Below are positions 33,173 to 42,173 of a stretch of 64,000 bases of DNA, piece after piece; position 1 is the stretch's first letter; every line of letters begins with the position of its first letter. The notes beneath the pieces are model-generated. The model ran no database searches. It was not told the origin of the DNA and was given only the letters and a program-made list of their open reading frames with translations. Position numbers and translations under genes: made by a program. The stretch is from GCA-2720975 sp964467985 (GTDB lineage: Bacteria > Planctomycetota > UBA1135 > GCA-002686595), in contig CAYXTP010000005.1 in the NCBI GenBank assembly GCA_964467985.1, positions 208,945 to 272,944 of the forward strand, written 5' to 3'.

Positions 33173-34750
33173 TCATTCGTCGTCACCGCTCTCATCGTCT
33201 TCTGGCGGTGGAGCTTGGTTGGTGGCCGGCCCTGCCCCCGCATTCAAGGGGATGGCCGCACCCCGCGCTCGCAGGGCGACGATGGCGGGGTGGTCAGCGG
33301 CGTAGCGCGGTGCGCGGAACATGGCCGTGGAGAAATCTCTGTTGCTCTCCTCGGCCTCCTCGGGTTCAGGCCGGTAGGGGCTGCGCCAGTCCCAGACGAT
33401 CTCGCCTGCGGGGGTGACCTCGAATACCCGACCTGGGGCGCCGGCGCAGATCAGGGTGTTGCCGTTGGGCTGGCGCTCCACACCCGAGATGAAACCCGAA
33501 TAGAAGTCCTCGGGAGTTTCGGCTTCGTAGCGCCACTGTAGTTCGGTCGGTCCCCAGGGTTGGCCTTCCTCGCGCGGATAGCGGCCATCGACGTCCCGGG
33601 GTGCCCACCATTCGTCCGCCGTGGACCACTCACGCGGGCGCGCGCCGTTGTTGAAGACGATTAGGTTGCCCGCCCCCAGTTGGCCTTCGGGAATCCACTG
33701 CACGTTGTGCTGACCCAGGAGCTGTCGCTGTTCCCACTCGCCCATGCCGTAAGCGAAGGGGTTGCCCCAACGATAGAGCAGGTCACCCTTGGGCCCAGCG
33801 GCCTCTGCGGTCGTTGGGGCGTGGTCGATGATCCAGATCTCGTCGAAGCGACGCACGCTGATGACGATTTGGTCGAGGGTGGCGTTGTAGTCGATGCCGT
33901 TTGTGTGCATCCAGTCGGCGCCCTTGACCCGCGCACGTTGGGCGGCCTTTTCGGCCTCCTCTTCGTCTTCTGTTTCTTCGTCCTCAGGCTCCTCGTCCTC
34001 CCCGCCGGCGTAGCCCATGGCCTCCATCTCCTCCCGTTCCGCCTCCAAGTCCTCCTCGCTGGGGGGGGCAGGATCTCGGTCTCCGTTGATGTCGATTCGT
34101 TCCGGACGATCGTGAGGCTCTGCATAGTTGGGCAGCTGCGGGTCCCGGTTTTGGATCACGTGATCGATGGCGTGCCAGGACCAAACCACTTCACCGCCGA
34201 CCGGCCGAGTGGGCCGCACTTCGTAAATGGCTCCTGCCCAGAACTCTTCGCCTTCCAACAACTCTGGATCGCGTCCAGCTGCCAAGGCCACCTCGCGCGT
34301 TGTGCGGTCCCAAGCGATGAAGAGCACATTGCCGTTGGGAAGCTCCTCGATGTCGTGGTGACTGAGTCCCTGCTCGCTTTCCCAGGGGAAGCTCCACAAG
34401 CGCGTTCCGTCCCAGTCGAATTCCTCGATCAAACCCCCGTGCCCGCCCGTGTTCTCAAACGTCGGGTGATTCGTCCCACGCTGACACTTCAGCAGCGTGC
34501 CGCGCTCGGTCAGGTAGGCCGCTTCTCCGGTCTTGTGGCCCACCTTCCAGCTGTGCACCGCCGTGCCGGACATGTCGACCAGGTGCACAGTCTTGGAGTC
34601 GAGCGGCGCGACCAGCGTGAAACCTGACCAGGCGGAGTCACTGCTCCATCCGTCTCGATCGGGCGGTGTGAGTCGGGCCGTCGCGGCCTCCGATGGGTCA
34701 GCGCACGAGGAAAGGGTCAACATCAGCGTGAGGGCGATTGGAGTTCTCAT
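33173..34750 (-). CDS. Arylsulfotransferase-like lipoprotein with acidic insert
   Basis: A 525-residue lipoprotein (lipobox LSSC, about Cys16) whose propeller-like body fits the arylsulfotransferase (ASST) families. Landmarks are DGTRLWSFPWES and SHHDIEELPNGNVLFIAW, GADWMHTNGIDYN, and ERQPNGNTLICAGAPGRVFEV. ASST enzymes move sulfate between phenolic esters using a histidine. A Glu/Asp-rich insert (about 220-265) contains MEAMGYAGG, like the LGY tails elsewhere. ATG 34750 gives a clean signal; the longer upstream frame is rejected. A metal-binding or substrate-capture role of the insert is possible, and activity is unproven. Confidence 0.8.
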   Translation of the reverse strand: MRTPIALTLMLTLSSCADPSEAATARLTPPDRDGWSSDSAWSGFTLVAPLDSKTVHLVDMSGTAVHSWKVGHKTGEAAYLTERGTLLKCQRGTNHPTFENTGGHGGLIEEFDWDGTRLWSFPWESEQGLSHHDIEELPNGNVLFIAWDRTTREVALAAGRDPELLEGEEFWAGAIYEVRPTRPVGGEVVWSWHAIDHVIQNRDPQLPNYAEPHDRPERIDINGDRDPAPPSEEDLEAEREEMEAMGYAGGEDEEPEDEETEDEEEAEKAAQRARVKGADWMHTNGIDYNATLDQIVISVRRFDEIWIIDHAPTTAEAAGPKGDLLYRWGNPFAYGMGEWEQRQLLGQHNVQWIPEGQLGAGNLIVFNNGARPREWSTADEWWAPRDVDGRYPREEGQPWGPTELQWRYEAETPEDFYSGFISGVERQPNGNTLICAGAPGRVFEVTPAGEIVWDWRSPYRPEPEEAEESNRDFSTAMFRAPRYAADHPAIVALRARGAAIPLNAGAGPATNQAPPPEDDESGDDE

Positions 34751-34803
34751 GGGCTTGTGATCGGACTGTACCCGATCAGGCAGCCGGCACTCCAACCCAG
34801 AGG

Positions 34804-34809
34804 TAGGAT
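34804..34809 (+). promoter_or_regulatory. -10 element TAGGAT, 8 bases before ATG
   Basis: TAGGAT followed by GCTCTCCC and the ATG at 34818. The spacing allows a start site at or next to the codon, so a leaderless or near-leaderless message. Confidence 0.5.
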
Positions 34810-34817
34810 GCTCTCCC

Positions 34818-35081
34818 ATGGTTGCCTCGACTCCCGATGACGTGCGCCCCAAGCTAGCCAACCTAGGCGAACAGCCCCTAGCGCGCCTGATGACCGAGCG
34901 CGGTCTGAAGGCGGCCGACCTGGTCAAGGCCTCGGACGAGCAGCTCACACACAAGATGGTGACGCGCGCAGTGAAAGGCCGACGCCTCACCGCCAACACC
35001 ATGAGCAAGGTCCAACGCGCCTTCGAGCGGGCCACGGACTCGACCCACGAGCGGTGCGAACTGTTCAACTACAAGCCCTAG
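34818..35081 (+). CDS. Small HTH-like helical protein
   Basis: An 87-residue protein with a helix pattern reminiscent of a lambda-repressor-type fold: LARLMTERGLKAADLVKA, then EQLTHKMVTRAVKGRRLTANTMSKVQRAFERA. The RAVKGRRLT section resembles the recognition-helix region of XRE-type proteins. It ends in a His/Cys-containing tail (ERCELFNYKP). It precedes the SEC-C gene by 50 bases on the same strand, but that gene has its own promoter. Function is unproven; DNA binding is a guess from the fold. Confidence 0.65.
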   Translation: MVASTPDDVRPKLANLGEQPLARLMTERGLKAADLVKASDEQLTHKMVTRAVKGRRLTANTMSKVQRAFERATDSTHERCELFNYKP

Positions 35082-35119
35082 TTCGCAGGGAGCGTGGCTC
35101 CCCATCGAGCGCGGAGCAC

Positions 35120-35125
35120 TAGAAT
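35120..35125 (+). promoter_or_regulatory. -10 element TAGAAT, leaderless start
   Basis: TAGAAT lies exactly 6 bases (CAGCCC) before the ATG at 35132. Confidence 0.6.
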
Positions 35126-35131
35126 CAGCCC

Positions 35132-35626
35132 ATGTCCTCAAAGCAGACCGCCTTAGACACCGCAGCATTTCTCGACTCCAGCGCAGCGCGGGCCCTTGAG
35201 GATCCTGCTCGAGAGGACGTGCGCACCATCGCGGCAGCGTTCATATCGATTTGCCACGACGAACTCGGCAAGCCCCCGCACAAGCTCGACGGTCAGGACA
35301 TGCACGCCGCTCTTGGGCATGCCTTGCCCGGACGCCTGAAACCCAAGGACCCCCTGGCCGAGCACGTACCGGCGGTGCTCCGGGCGCTAGTCGATCACCT
35401 ACAGGAGACGCAGGTGCTCGCGCACTCTTTCGAACTCCGCAACGCGCTCGAGGCAACCCTAGGTGAGTTCCTCGAGACCGTGCGCACGGGCCAGAACCCC
35501 CATCACCACGGCGGCCACGTCAAACAGGTCCCGATGGTTCATGGTGCCCCCAAGCTCGGCCGCAACGACCCGTGTTCCTGTGGTAGTGGCAAGAAGTTCA
35601 AGAAGTGCCATGGGAAGGGGAGTTAG
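35132..35626 (+). CDS. SEC-C motif protein
   Basis: A 164-residue protein with a C-terminal SEC-C zinc knuckle, LGRNDPCSCGSGKKFKKCHGKG (CxCx8CH). The N-terminal 110 residues are helical and not assigned to a known family. A His-rich spot (HHHGGH) lies just before the knuckle. SEC-C domains occur on SecA and on many small proteins and bind zinc; the latter are often of unknown function. The message is predicted to be leaderless. A role in protein export or quality control cannot be shown. Confidence 0.85.
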   Translation: MSSKQTALDTAAFLDSSAARALEDPAREDVRTIAAAFISICHDELGKPPHKLDGQDMHAALGHALPGRLKPKDPLAEHVPAVLRALVDHLQETQVLAHSFELRNALEATLGEFLETVRTGQNPHHHGGHVKQVPMVHGAPKLGRNDPCSCGSGKKFKKCHGKGS

Positions 35627-35770
35627 GCGCTACCGTGGCAAGAGCCATGAACGAGGAGTGCCACTCCCCATCCCCATGGCCCTTGAACAGGTTGCCCACA
35701 GCACCGAGCATGGGCGCCAGGAACCAAAGTTTGCGAATCTTGCCGTCTTGGAATCGTATGGGGCGTTGCG

Positions 35771-36424
35771 ATGAGCGGAACAACGAGGACCATCAACAGC
35801 TTGCTCCACTTGGGCATGTTGTTTGCCTTAACGCTCCTAACCGGGTGCGGAAGCTATCCGCCTATCGTCGAAGACGCGGGTGACATTCGGAAACTGCCCG
35901 CTGATCAGAAGTACGTCCGAGCGCGTGGCCTTTCGGACGGGGACCTGCCCGCGCTCGAGCACTTGCAAGGGCTGTATCATCTCGACTTCATGGGAGGCAG
36001 AGCAGTCAAGGAGGCCAAGATCACTGACCGCGGGCTTGAGACCTTGTCGAAGATCAGCCTGCCGAACCTTGGGTACCTCATGCTCGGGTACAACAAGAAC
36101 GTGAGCGATGACGGTCTCTCATTCGTCGCTGAAATGAGCGGGCTCGAGTGGGTCAGCCTGGCCGCTTGCCCGAAGGTCACAGACGACGGCCTTGCCTACA
36201 TGGCCAAGCACAAGACGTTGGAGGGCCTCGACCTGCGAGGCTGTCTCGGCATCACGGACGTGGGGCTTGCACACCTGACGTCAATGACAGCGCTAAAGAG
36301 ACTCCACCTTGGCGGCTGTCCAAACATCTCAAGCGCCGCCGTCGATGCAGCAATCACGGCCATGCCGTGGGCACTGATCACGAAGGACGAAGAAAAGTGG
36401 GCATACCAGAACCGCGAGCGCTAG
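35771..36424 (+). CDS. Leucine-rich-repeat lipoprotein
   Basis: A 217-residue lipoprotein (lipobox LTGC, Cys26). The mature part has about five leucine-rich repeats of the cysteine-containing type, for example ITDRGLETLSKISLPNLGYLML and VTDDGLAYMAKHKTLEGLDLRGC. The C-terminal end is hydrophilic (KDEEKWAYQNRER). It is likely a periplasmic protein-binding module. It stands alone between the SEC-C gene and the phosphodiesterase operon. The 144 bases before it hold no supported gene. Confidence 0.82.
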   Translation: MSGTTRTINSLLHLGMLFALTLLTGCGSYPPIVEDAGDIRKLPADQKYVRARGLSDGDLPALEHLQGLYHLDFMGGRAVKEAKITDRGLETLSKISLPNLGYLMLGYNKNVSDDGLSFVAEMSGLEWVSLAACPKVTDDGLAYMAKHKTLEGLDLRGCLGITDVGLAHLTSMTALKRLHLGGCPNISSAAVDAAITAMPWALITKDEEKWAYQNRER

Positions 36425-36555
36425 GCGGCTAGGCGAGGGATACAGCGGATTCCGGATCTGAGTGGACGCAAAGCCTGAGAGGAGAGGCAAATCCTCCCTC
36501 CCCGTCGCCAACGGTGAGCCTTCGATGTCGTATCTCGCAGCCGGGGCGCAGAACC

Positions 36556-36561
36556 TATACT
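36556..36561 (+). promoter_or_regulatory. -10 element TATACT ahead of phosphodiesterase operon
   Basis: TATACT, 181 bases before the first ATG of the operon (36743). If used, the leader is about 175 bases long, unlike the leaderless genes around it, and might carry control signals. Confidence 0.4.
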
Positions 36562-36742
36562 GAGCTGCCTCCAGTCTGCCCCGAGCCAAGTCTCTGGCCT
36601 CATTTTGGGGCCAATTCTCAGGTCCGGAGCGGGCCTGGACGATAGATCCATCGCCGTTCTGCTCCCTCCTCCAGTTCCCCTCCCGCCGCCCCATGAATGG
36701 GTGTTTGGAGGCCACCTCTTGCCCGACGATTCCCCCGCTTCC

Positions 36743-38926
36743 ATGGCCGATACGCATCGAGATCCATTTCTGCGCCGACTGTTTGTCGGGGGCCTGATTC
36801 TCGTCACCTGCGCCAGCCCGGCCATGGCCTACATCGGCCCCGGTGCGGGCTTCGCGGCGGCGGGTTCGTTGCTCGTGCTGCTTGGCACGTTTGCGCTGGC
36901 CATCGGGATCATCTTGATCTGGCCCATCAAAGCGGTCATCAAGCTCTTCACTCTGCGCGGCAAGTCGAAGGCCAAGGTCAAGCGCGTGGTTGTTGTTGGC
37001 TTAGATGGATTCGATCCGGGGCTCGCGGCGCAGTTCGCGGAAGAGGGGTTGATGCCCAACTTCAAGAAGCTCGCAGACCAAGGGTGCTTTCACAAGTTGG
37101 CCACGGCCATGCCTTCCATTTCGCCCGTGGCCTGGTCCACCTACGCCACTGGCGTCGACGCTTCGCGTCACAACATCTACGATTTTCTGACGCGTGACCC
37201 ATGTTCCTACATGCCGGTGTTGTCCTCTACGGACACGCGCACCGTGCCGCGCAACCTGAACCTCGGTTTCGCCAAGGTGCCCTTCGGCCAACGGGCGATC
37301 TACAAGATCCTGCAGAAGAGTCAGCCCTTCTGGAAGTTGCTCGGGGCGAACCACATCTGGTCGTCGATCATTCGCGTACCGATTACTTTTCCGGCACAGA
37401 AGTTCAAGAACGGCACGTTGCTCTCGGGCATGTGCGTGCCGGACTTGCAGGGCACCCAAGGTTCATTCTCGTTCTACTCCACGAAGGAGCGCCCGGGCGG
37501 CGAACACATCGGTGGGCAGCAGTTCCGCATTACGCGCCGGGGCAACATGGTCGAGTCCAAGCTGAAAGGTCCTCCTGGGAAGGACGGGCACCCCATGAAG
37601 TGCGACTTCAAGGTGGAGCTCGATGACGACACACGCCGGGCGAAGATCACTGTGGGCGGCGAGACGGTTGAGGTGGGTTACCAGGAATACACGCCTTGGA
37701 TGGAGGTTCCCTTTGACGGAGTGAAGGGGATTGCCCGCATCTACTTGCAGACCTGGGACGCTACGGACCTCGAGATCTACGTCACACCCATCAATATCGA
37801 CCCCGAAGATCCGGCCATGCCGATCAGTCACCCGCTGGTGTACTCGATCTACCTGGCCAAGATGCTCGGCAAGTACGCGACCCTGGGCCTGGCCGAAGAT
37901 ACCTGGGCTCTGAACGAACGCGTGATCGATGAGAAGGCCTTCCTGGACCAGGCTTGGTTGATCTTTGAGGAGCGCAAGAAGCAGTTGTGGGAGGTGCTCG
38001 ACAAGACCCCGCGTGGCTTTGTGACAACTGTTTTCGACACGACTGACCGCATCAGTCACATGTTCTATCGCTACCTCGACCCGACGCACCCGGCGAACAA
38101 GGGCAAGGACACCGAAAAGTACAAGCATGTCATCCGCGATCTGTACGCGAAGATGGATGAGTTCCTGGTCGAGGTGCGCGAGAAGCTCGGCGATGACGAG
38201 GACACCGTATTGATGGTCATCTCCGACCACGGTTTCTGTAACTTCCGCCGCGGGGTGAACCTGAACTCTTGGTTGCGGGACGAGGGCTACCTGGTTCTGA
38301 AGGAAGGGGAGACGACCTCTCCCGACTGGTTCGCCAAGGTGGATTGGGAGAAGACGCGCGCATTCACCCTCGGGCTGACGGGCATCTTCCTCAACCGCAA
38401 GGGCCGCGAACGTGATGGCATTGTCGAGCCTGGTGATGTCGACGCGCTCAGCGAGGAGATCAAGGCCAAGCTGGACAAGCTCGTCGATCCCGCTTCAGGC
38501 GCTGCAGTCATCAACGAGGTCTTCCTCACGAAGAACCACCATGATGGTCCCTACGCAGACCTCGCTCCTGAGTTGTTGATCGGCTACCACCGCGGTTTCC
38601 GCCACTCCTGGGACTGTGCCACGGGTGCTGTTTCCGAGGAGATCTTTACCGACAACACCAAGTCCTGGTCTGGGGACCACTGCGTGGACCCGCGCCTGGT
38701 GCCCGGCGTCTTTTGGTGCAACCGAGAGATCAACACCGACGAGCCTTCGCTGGGGGACCTCGCTCCCACTACCTTGGAGTTGTTCGGCGTGGACATCCCC
38801 GGCTACATGCAAGGCGCATCGCTGTTTGGTGAGCGCAAGGTCACGCGTAAGGTGACCGACAAGATCCAACGCACCCAGGCCCCGGCCCGTGCGGCTGCCT
38901 CTGCCCCCGAGGAACACGTCTCATGA
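36743..38926 (+). CDS. Type I phosphodiesterase/nucleotide pyrophosphatase family protein 1
   Basis: A 727-residue alkaline-phosphatase-superfamily enzyme. Two N-terminal hydrophobic segments (about 13-30, 36-60) anchor it. The catalytic part starts at RVVVVGLDGFDPG (metal Asp88). The nucleophile segment is SISPVAWSTYATG (Ser127), and the second metal site MVISDHGFCNF follows at about 490. A beta-rich insert occupies about 230-350. Such enzymes cleave phosphodiester or phospholipid headgroup bonds. ATG 36743 gives a good N-terminus; a longer frame from 36605 is Pro-rich and rejected. It overlaps its paralogue by 4 bases. Confidence 0.88.
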   Translation: MADTHRDPFLRRLFVGGLILVTCASPAMAYIGPGAGFAAAGSLLVLLGTFALAIGIILIWPIKAVIKLFTLRGKSKAKVKRVVVVGLDGFDPGLAAQFAEEGLMPNFKKLADQGCFHKLATAMPSISPVAWSTYATGVDASRHNIYDFLTRDPCSYMPVLSSTDTRTVPRNLNLGFAKVPFGQRAIYKILQKSQPFWKLLGANHIWSSIIRVPITFPAQKFKNGTLLSGMCVPDLQGTQGSFSFYSTKERPGGEHIGGQQFRITRRGNMVESKLKGPPGKDGHPMKCDFKVELDDDTRRAKITVGGETVEVGYQEYTPWMEVPFDGVKGIARIYLQTWDATDLEIYVTPINIDPEDPAMPISHPLVYSIYLAKMLGKYATLGLAEDTWALNERVIDEKAFLDQAWLIFEERKKQLWEVLDKTPRGFVTTVFDTTDRISHMFYRYLDPTHPANKGKDTEKYKHVIRDLYAKMDEFLVEVREKLGDDEDTVLMVISDHGFCNFRRGVNLNSWLRDEGYLVLKEGETTSPDWFAKVDWEKTRAFTLGLTGIFLNRKGRERDGIVEPGDVDALSEEIKAKLDKLVDPASGAAVINEVFLTKNHHDGPYADLAPELLIGYHRGFRHSWDCATGAVSEEIFTDNTKSWSGDHCVDPRLVPGVFWCNREINTDEPSLGDLAPTTLELFGVDIPGYMQGASLFGERKVTRKVTDKIQRTQAPARAAASAPEEHVS

Positions 38927-40998
38927 CCCTCCCCCGTTGGACGGCCTACGTGGCCCTTGCTGGCATCGGCACCTTGCTGGTGTCAGCCATTCCGCACCGC
39001 ATTGACCCGTCTGAGGATCTGGAGAGCCTCGCACAGCCCACCTTCCCGCGCTTGGTCGTGCTGGGCATCGACGGCATGGATCCGGACATCCTGCGCGAGG
39101 TGGTGGCGGCCTATCCGGAGCGCATGGTCAACTTCGCGCGGCTGATTGCCGAGGGCGACGGCATCTTGGATCTGGGCACCTCGAACCCGCCCCAGAGTCC
39201 TGTTGCCTGGTCCAACTTCATCACCGGCCGCGACCCGGGTGGGCACGGGATCTTCGACTTCATTCATCGCGACAAGACGGCCTACACCCCCGTGCCAGGA
39301 ACGGTGACGGCAGGGGAATCGGGGCACTTTTCACTTCCTGGTCGCTGGGAATTTCCCACCCAAGAGGGGGGTGACTCGAACCGCACGGGCAAGGCGTTTT
39401 GGACCATGCTGGGCGAGGCAGGAATCCCCGCCGACGTTTGGCGCATGCCGATCAACTTCCCCGTCGAGCCCTCGGCCAAGGGCGTTTCCTTCCCCGGCAT
39501 GATGACGCCAGCCGTAGATTCGGCTTACGGGGAGCCCAGCCTCTTCAGCACGAACCCGCCCGTCGATCGCCTGGGCGACGAAAAGGTGACTCAAATCACC
39601 GTGCGCAGCGGGGTCGTGCGGACGAACCTCTTGGGGCCAAACAACAGTTACGAGGAGGGGCACCCGCGGACAGTCACGCCGCTCAACCTTTACGTGGACG
39701 AGGACGCGGGAGCCGTCGTGATCGAGGTGGCCGGCTCCTCGATCGTGCTCGAGCCCGGCGAGTGGAGTGATTTCGTTCCAGTCAGCTTCTCCATGCTGCC
39801 CTTGGGAATGATGGACATGAGCGGGATCGTGCGTTTCTACCTGCGTTCGATTACTCCCGAACTCGAGCTCTACGCTTCCCCAGTCAATGTGGACCCGACC
39901 GACCCCATCAGTCCGGTGTCCCTGCCCGAAGATGCGGCCGCAGAACTGGCCGAGGGCATTGGCCTGTACTACACACAGGGCATGGCCGAAGATGTCAACG
40001 CCCTGAAGAAGCTGATGTTGACAGACGCGGAGTTCATGCAGCAGGCGCAGTTGGTGTACACAGAACGCGAGCGCATGATGGACTTCGCGCTCGACAAGTA
40101 CATGGCCAAGGAAGATGGGGGCTTTCTGTTCTTCTACTACTCCACCGTGGACCTGTGCTGCCACATGATGTGGCGCCACTCTGATCCCACGCACCCCTTC
40201 TACGACGAGGTCATCGCTACCCAGGACTCGAGCGAATGGTCCGGGCGTGAAGGCAGCACCTGGAAGGACGTGGTGGCCGACCTGTACATGAAGATGGACC
40301 CCGTGCTCGGTCGCATTCGCGAGCGTGTGGGGGAAGACACGCGCATCATCGTCATGAGCGATCATGGGTTCGCTGCCTATGGGCGCAAGTTCAGCCTCAA
40401 CACGTGGTTGCTGGAGAACGGCTACTTGGTGCTGAACGCCGGCAAGCAGCGCGAGTTGCCCAGCGACGATCCCACCCACAAAAACGTGGCGATCTACGGC
40501 ATGAACGTTGATTGGAGCAAGACGCGCGCCTACGGCATGGGCTTTAACGGCCTGTACCTCAACCGCGTCGATCGCGAGAAAGAGGGCATTGTCACCGACG
40601 CCGACGCAGCCGCCCTGCTGGCGGAGATCAAGGCCAAGTTGGAAGCCGTGCAGGACGGGGACACACCGGTGATCCTGTCCGCCGAGTTGGCCACCGACAT
40701 CTACGAGGGTGAACGGGTCGACGAAGCCCCCGACATCCTCGTCGGCTACAACCGCGGCTACGGCAACTCTGACGAGTCTTCTCTGGGTCGCGTGACTGCA
40801 CATGTTCTTTCCGACAACGTCGGCGGGACCTTCAATGGCAGTCACTTGATGGATCCCAGCGTGGTCGCGGGGACCCTGCTCTCCAATCGCCCCGTGCGCC
40901 TCGATGATCCCAACCTGAAAGACCTCACCGTCGAAATCCTGCGCTACTACAACGTTCAACCGGACGAGTCCATGAAGGGCCGCCCGGTCCTCGACTGA
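38923..40998 (+). CDS. Type I phosphodiesterase/nucleotide pyrophosphatase family protein 2
   Basis: A 691-residue paralogue of the preceding enzyme, with the same order of motifs: RLVVLGIDGMDPDIL (metal Asp), nucleophile segment QSPVAWSNFITG, and VMSDHGFAAYGRKF. One N-terminal hydrophobic segment (about 5-22) suggests a signal or anchor with the catalytic part outside the cytoplasm. The insert between the two halves is beta-rich, as in paralogue 1. Translational coupling (ATGA overlap) implies both act together. A cell-envelope substrate is likely, but unknown. Confidence 0.88.
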   Translation: MTLPRWTAYVALAGIGTLLVSAIPHRIDPSEDLESLAQPTFPRLVVLGIDGMDPDILREVVAAYPERMVNFARLIAEGDGILDLGTSNPPQSPVAWSNFITGRDPGGHGIFDFIHRDKTAYTPVPGTVTAGESGHFSLPGRWEFPTQEGGDSNRTGKAFWTMLGEAGIPADVWRMPINFPVEPSAKGVSFPGMMTPAVDSAYGEPSLFSTNPPVDRLGDEKVTQITVRSGVVRTNLLGPNNSYEEGHPRTVTPLNLYVDEDAGAVVIEVAGSSIVLEPGEWSDFVPVSFSMLPLGMMDMSGIVRFYLRSITPELELYASPVNVDPTDPISPVSLPEDAAAELAEGIGLYYTQGMAEDVNALKKLMLTDAEFMQQAQLVYTERERMMDFALDKYMAKEDGGFLFFYYSTVDLCCHMMWRHSDPTHPFYDEVIATQDSSEWSGREGSTWKDVVADLYMKMDPVLGRIRERVGEDTRIIVMSDHGFAAYGRKFSLNTWLLENGYLVLNAGKQRELPSDDPTHKNVAIYGMNVDWSKTRAYGMGFNGLYLNRVDREKEGIVTDADAAALLAEIKAKLEAVQDGDTPVILSAELATDIYEGERVDEAPDILVGYNRGYGNSDESSLGRVTAHVLSDNVGGTFNGSHLMDPSVVAGTLLSNRPVRLDDPNLKDLTVEILRYYNVQPDESMKGRPVLD

Positions 40999-41039
40999 TT
41001 CATTCATTCCTCAAACGACTGCAACACAAGGACAGACCC

Positions 41040-41237
41040 ATGTTTGGCTCCGGCAACAAGATCAAGATCGATCCCGACCTCCTCGAGCGCATCAAGCAAA
41101 TCTCGGAAGTGGCGGGCTACGCTTCCCACGAGGAGTTCATCCATCACGTGCTCGAGCGCGAGCTCGGTCAGTTCGAGGACGCCTCCTCGGATGACGACAT
41201 CACCGAGAAGCTGCGCGGTCTGGGTTACATCAGCTAA
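41040..41237 (+). CDS. Ribbon-helix-helix protein with LGY tail (paralogue)
   Basis: A 65-residue protein with the same plan as the one at 17399: strand NKIKIDP, helix DLLERIKQISEVAG, turn YASHE, helix EFIHHVLERELG, acidic linker, and tail KLRGLGYIS. It lies 41 bases after the second phosphodiesterase gene and before a membrane protein gene. AAGGA ahead of the ATG gives a moderate Shine-Dalgarno. No phased operator array is visible near it. It may regulate DNA or, with its short basic ribbon, bind another partner. Confidence 0.77.
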   Translation: MFGSGNKIKIDPDLLERIKQISEVAGYASHEEFIHHVLERELGQFEDASSDDDITEKLRGLGYIS

Positions 41238-41279
41238 CGCACGGCAGACGACCCTCGCTCGATTCTCAGCCTGCTTCCA

Positions 41280-42158
41280 ATGAACGCACTCAACCACGCA
41301 GCCAACTCCATTTTTGATCTGCTCCTCACGCCTCTGGAGGCGGTCGGGCAGGAGTTCGCCTTGATCATGGTGAGCGGCGTCTTTGGTGTCCTGGCCCTTT
41401 TGGTCTTCAAGCACATCTCTTCGCAGAAGGGAATCAAGGCGGCCAAGGACAAGATCAAGGGTCACATGATCGAGATCCGCCTCTACCAGGACGACCTGGT
41501 GCTGGTCTCGAAGGCCATCGGCAAGGTGCTGATGCGCAACCTGCAGTACGTGGGGCTCAACTTTGGGCCCTTCATCCCGCTTTCGATCCCCTTCGCTTTC
41601 GTGATCGCGCAGATGGTTGTGCGTTACGGCTTCGTGCCGATGCCCGTGCAGGAGGACTACACGCACTTGCTGGGTGGCGAAGGTATTACGGTCGTGGTGG
41701 AGTTGGCCGACAACTACAAGGGCCAAGTCTCGGATCTCGAGCTCATTCTACCTGAGGGCATCGAGGCCACATCCAAGCTCGTCGCTGTCCCAGCCAGGGG
41801 AAAGGCCTACCAGGAAGTCGTCCCTACTCGCTCGGGTGAGTTCGAGCTGAAAGTTGTTCTCGGTGGAAACGAGGTTATCAAGAAGCTGTATGCCGGTGAC
41901 GTCACCCCCCGGAGCCTGCAAGGCAAGCGGGTTTCCAGCGTTCTGTCGTCGGTCTTGTGGCCTGCTGAGGACACGGTTCCTGGAGATTCGGGAATCGCGA
42001 GCGTGGAGCTAAGACACCTTACCGATCTCGAGGGCTACCCAGAAAGCGACCTCGGCTGGTTGCCCGGCTCCGGCCCCATGGGTGTGATACTAGTGTTCCT
42101 GGTCGCTTCCATGGCCTTTGGCGTCGCTGCCCTCAAACCCCTCGGCGTGACGATCTAA
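41280..42158 (+). CDS. Conserved membrane protein of phosphodiesterase operon
   Basis: A 292-residue protein with hydrophobic segments at about 23-45, 95-118 and 265-288. The loop between the first two has a charged helix (KHISSQKGIKAAKDKIKGHM, then EIRLYQDDLVLVSKAIGKV), and the large domain between the last two is beta-rich and probably periplasmic. It belongs to a type often placed beside alkaline-phosphatase-superfamily genes in planctomycetes and acidobacteria, as I recall. It is not assigned to a named family. It is likely co-transcribed with the two phosphodiesterases and the RHH protein. Confidence 0.7.
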   Translation: MNALNHAANSIFDLLLTPLEAVGQEFALIMVSGVFGVLALLVFKHISSQKGIKAAKDKIKGHMIEIRLYQDDLVLVSKAIGKVLMRNLQYVGLNFGPFIPLSIPFAFVIAQMVVRYGFVPMPVQEDYTHLLGGEGITVVVELADNYKGQVSDLELILPEGIEATSKLVAVPARGKAYQEVVPTRSGEFELKVVLGGNEVIKKLYAGDVTPRSLQGKRVSSVLSSVLWPAEDTVPGDSGIASVELRHLTDLEGYPESDLGWLPGSGPMGVILVFLVASMAFGVAALKPLGVTI

Positions 42159-42173
42159 GGGGCGGGCGTACGC

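Noticed and set aside
39331..41007. Long minus-strand frame (558 codons) antisense to the second phosphodiesterase gene
   Set aside because: Its His/Val/Leu-rich composition is the mirror of a GC-rich coding strand and the plus-strand gene has clear catalytic motifs. The same holds for the antisense frames at 4445-5776, 58967-60472 and 54704-56101.
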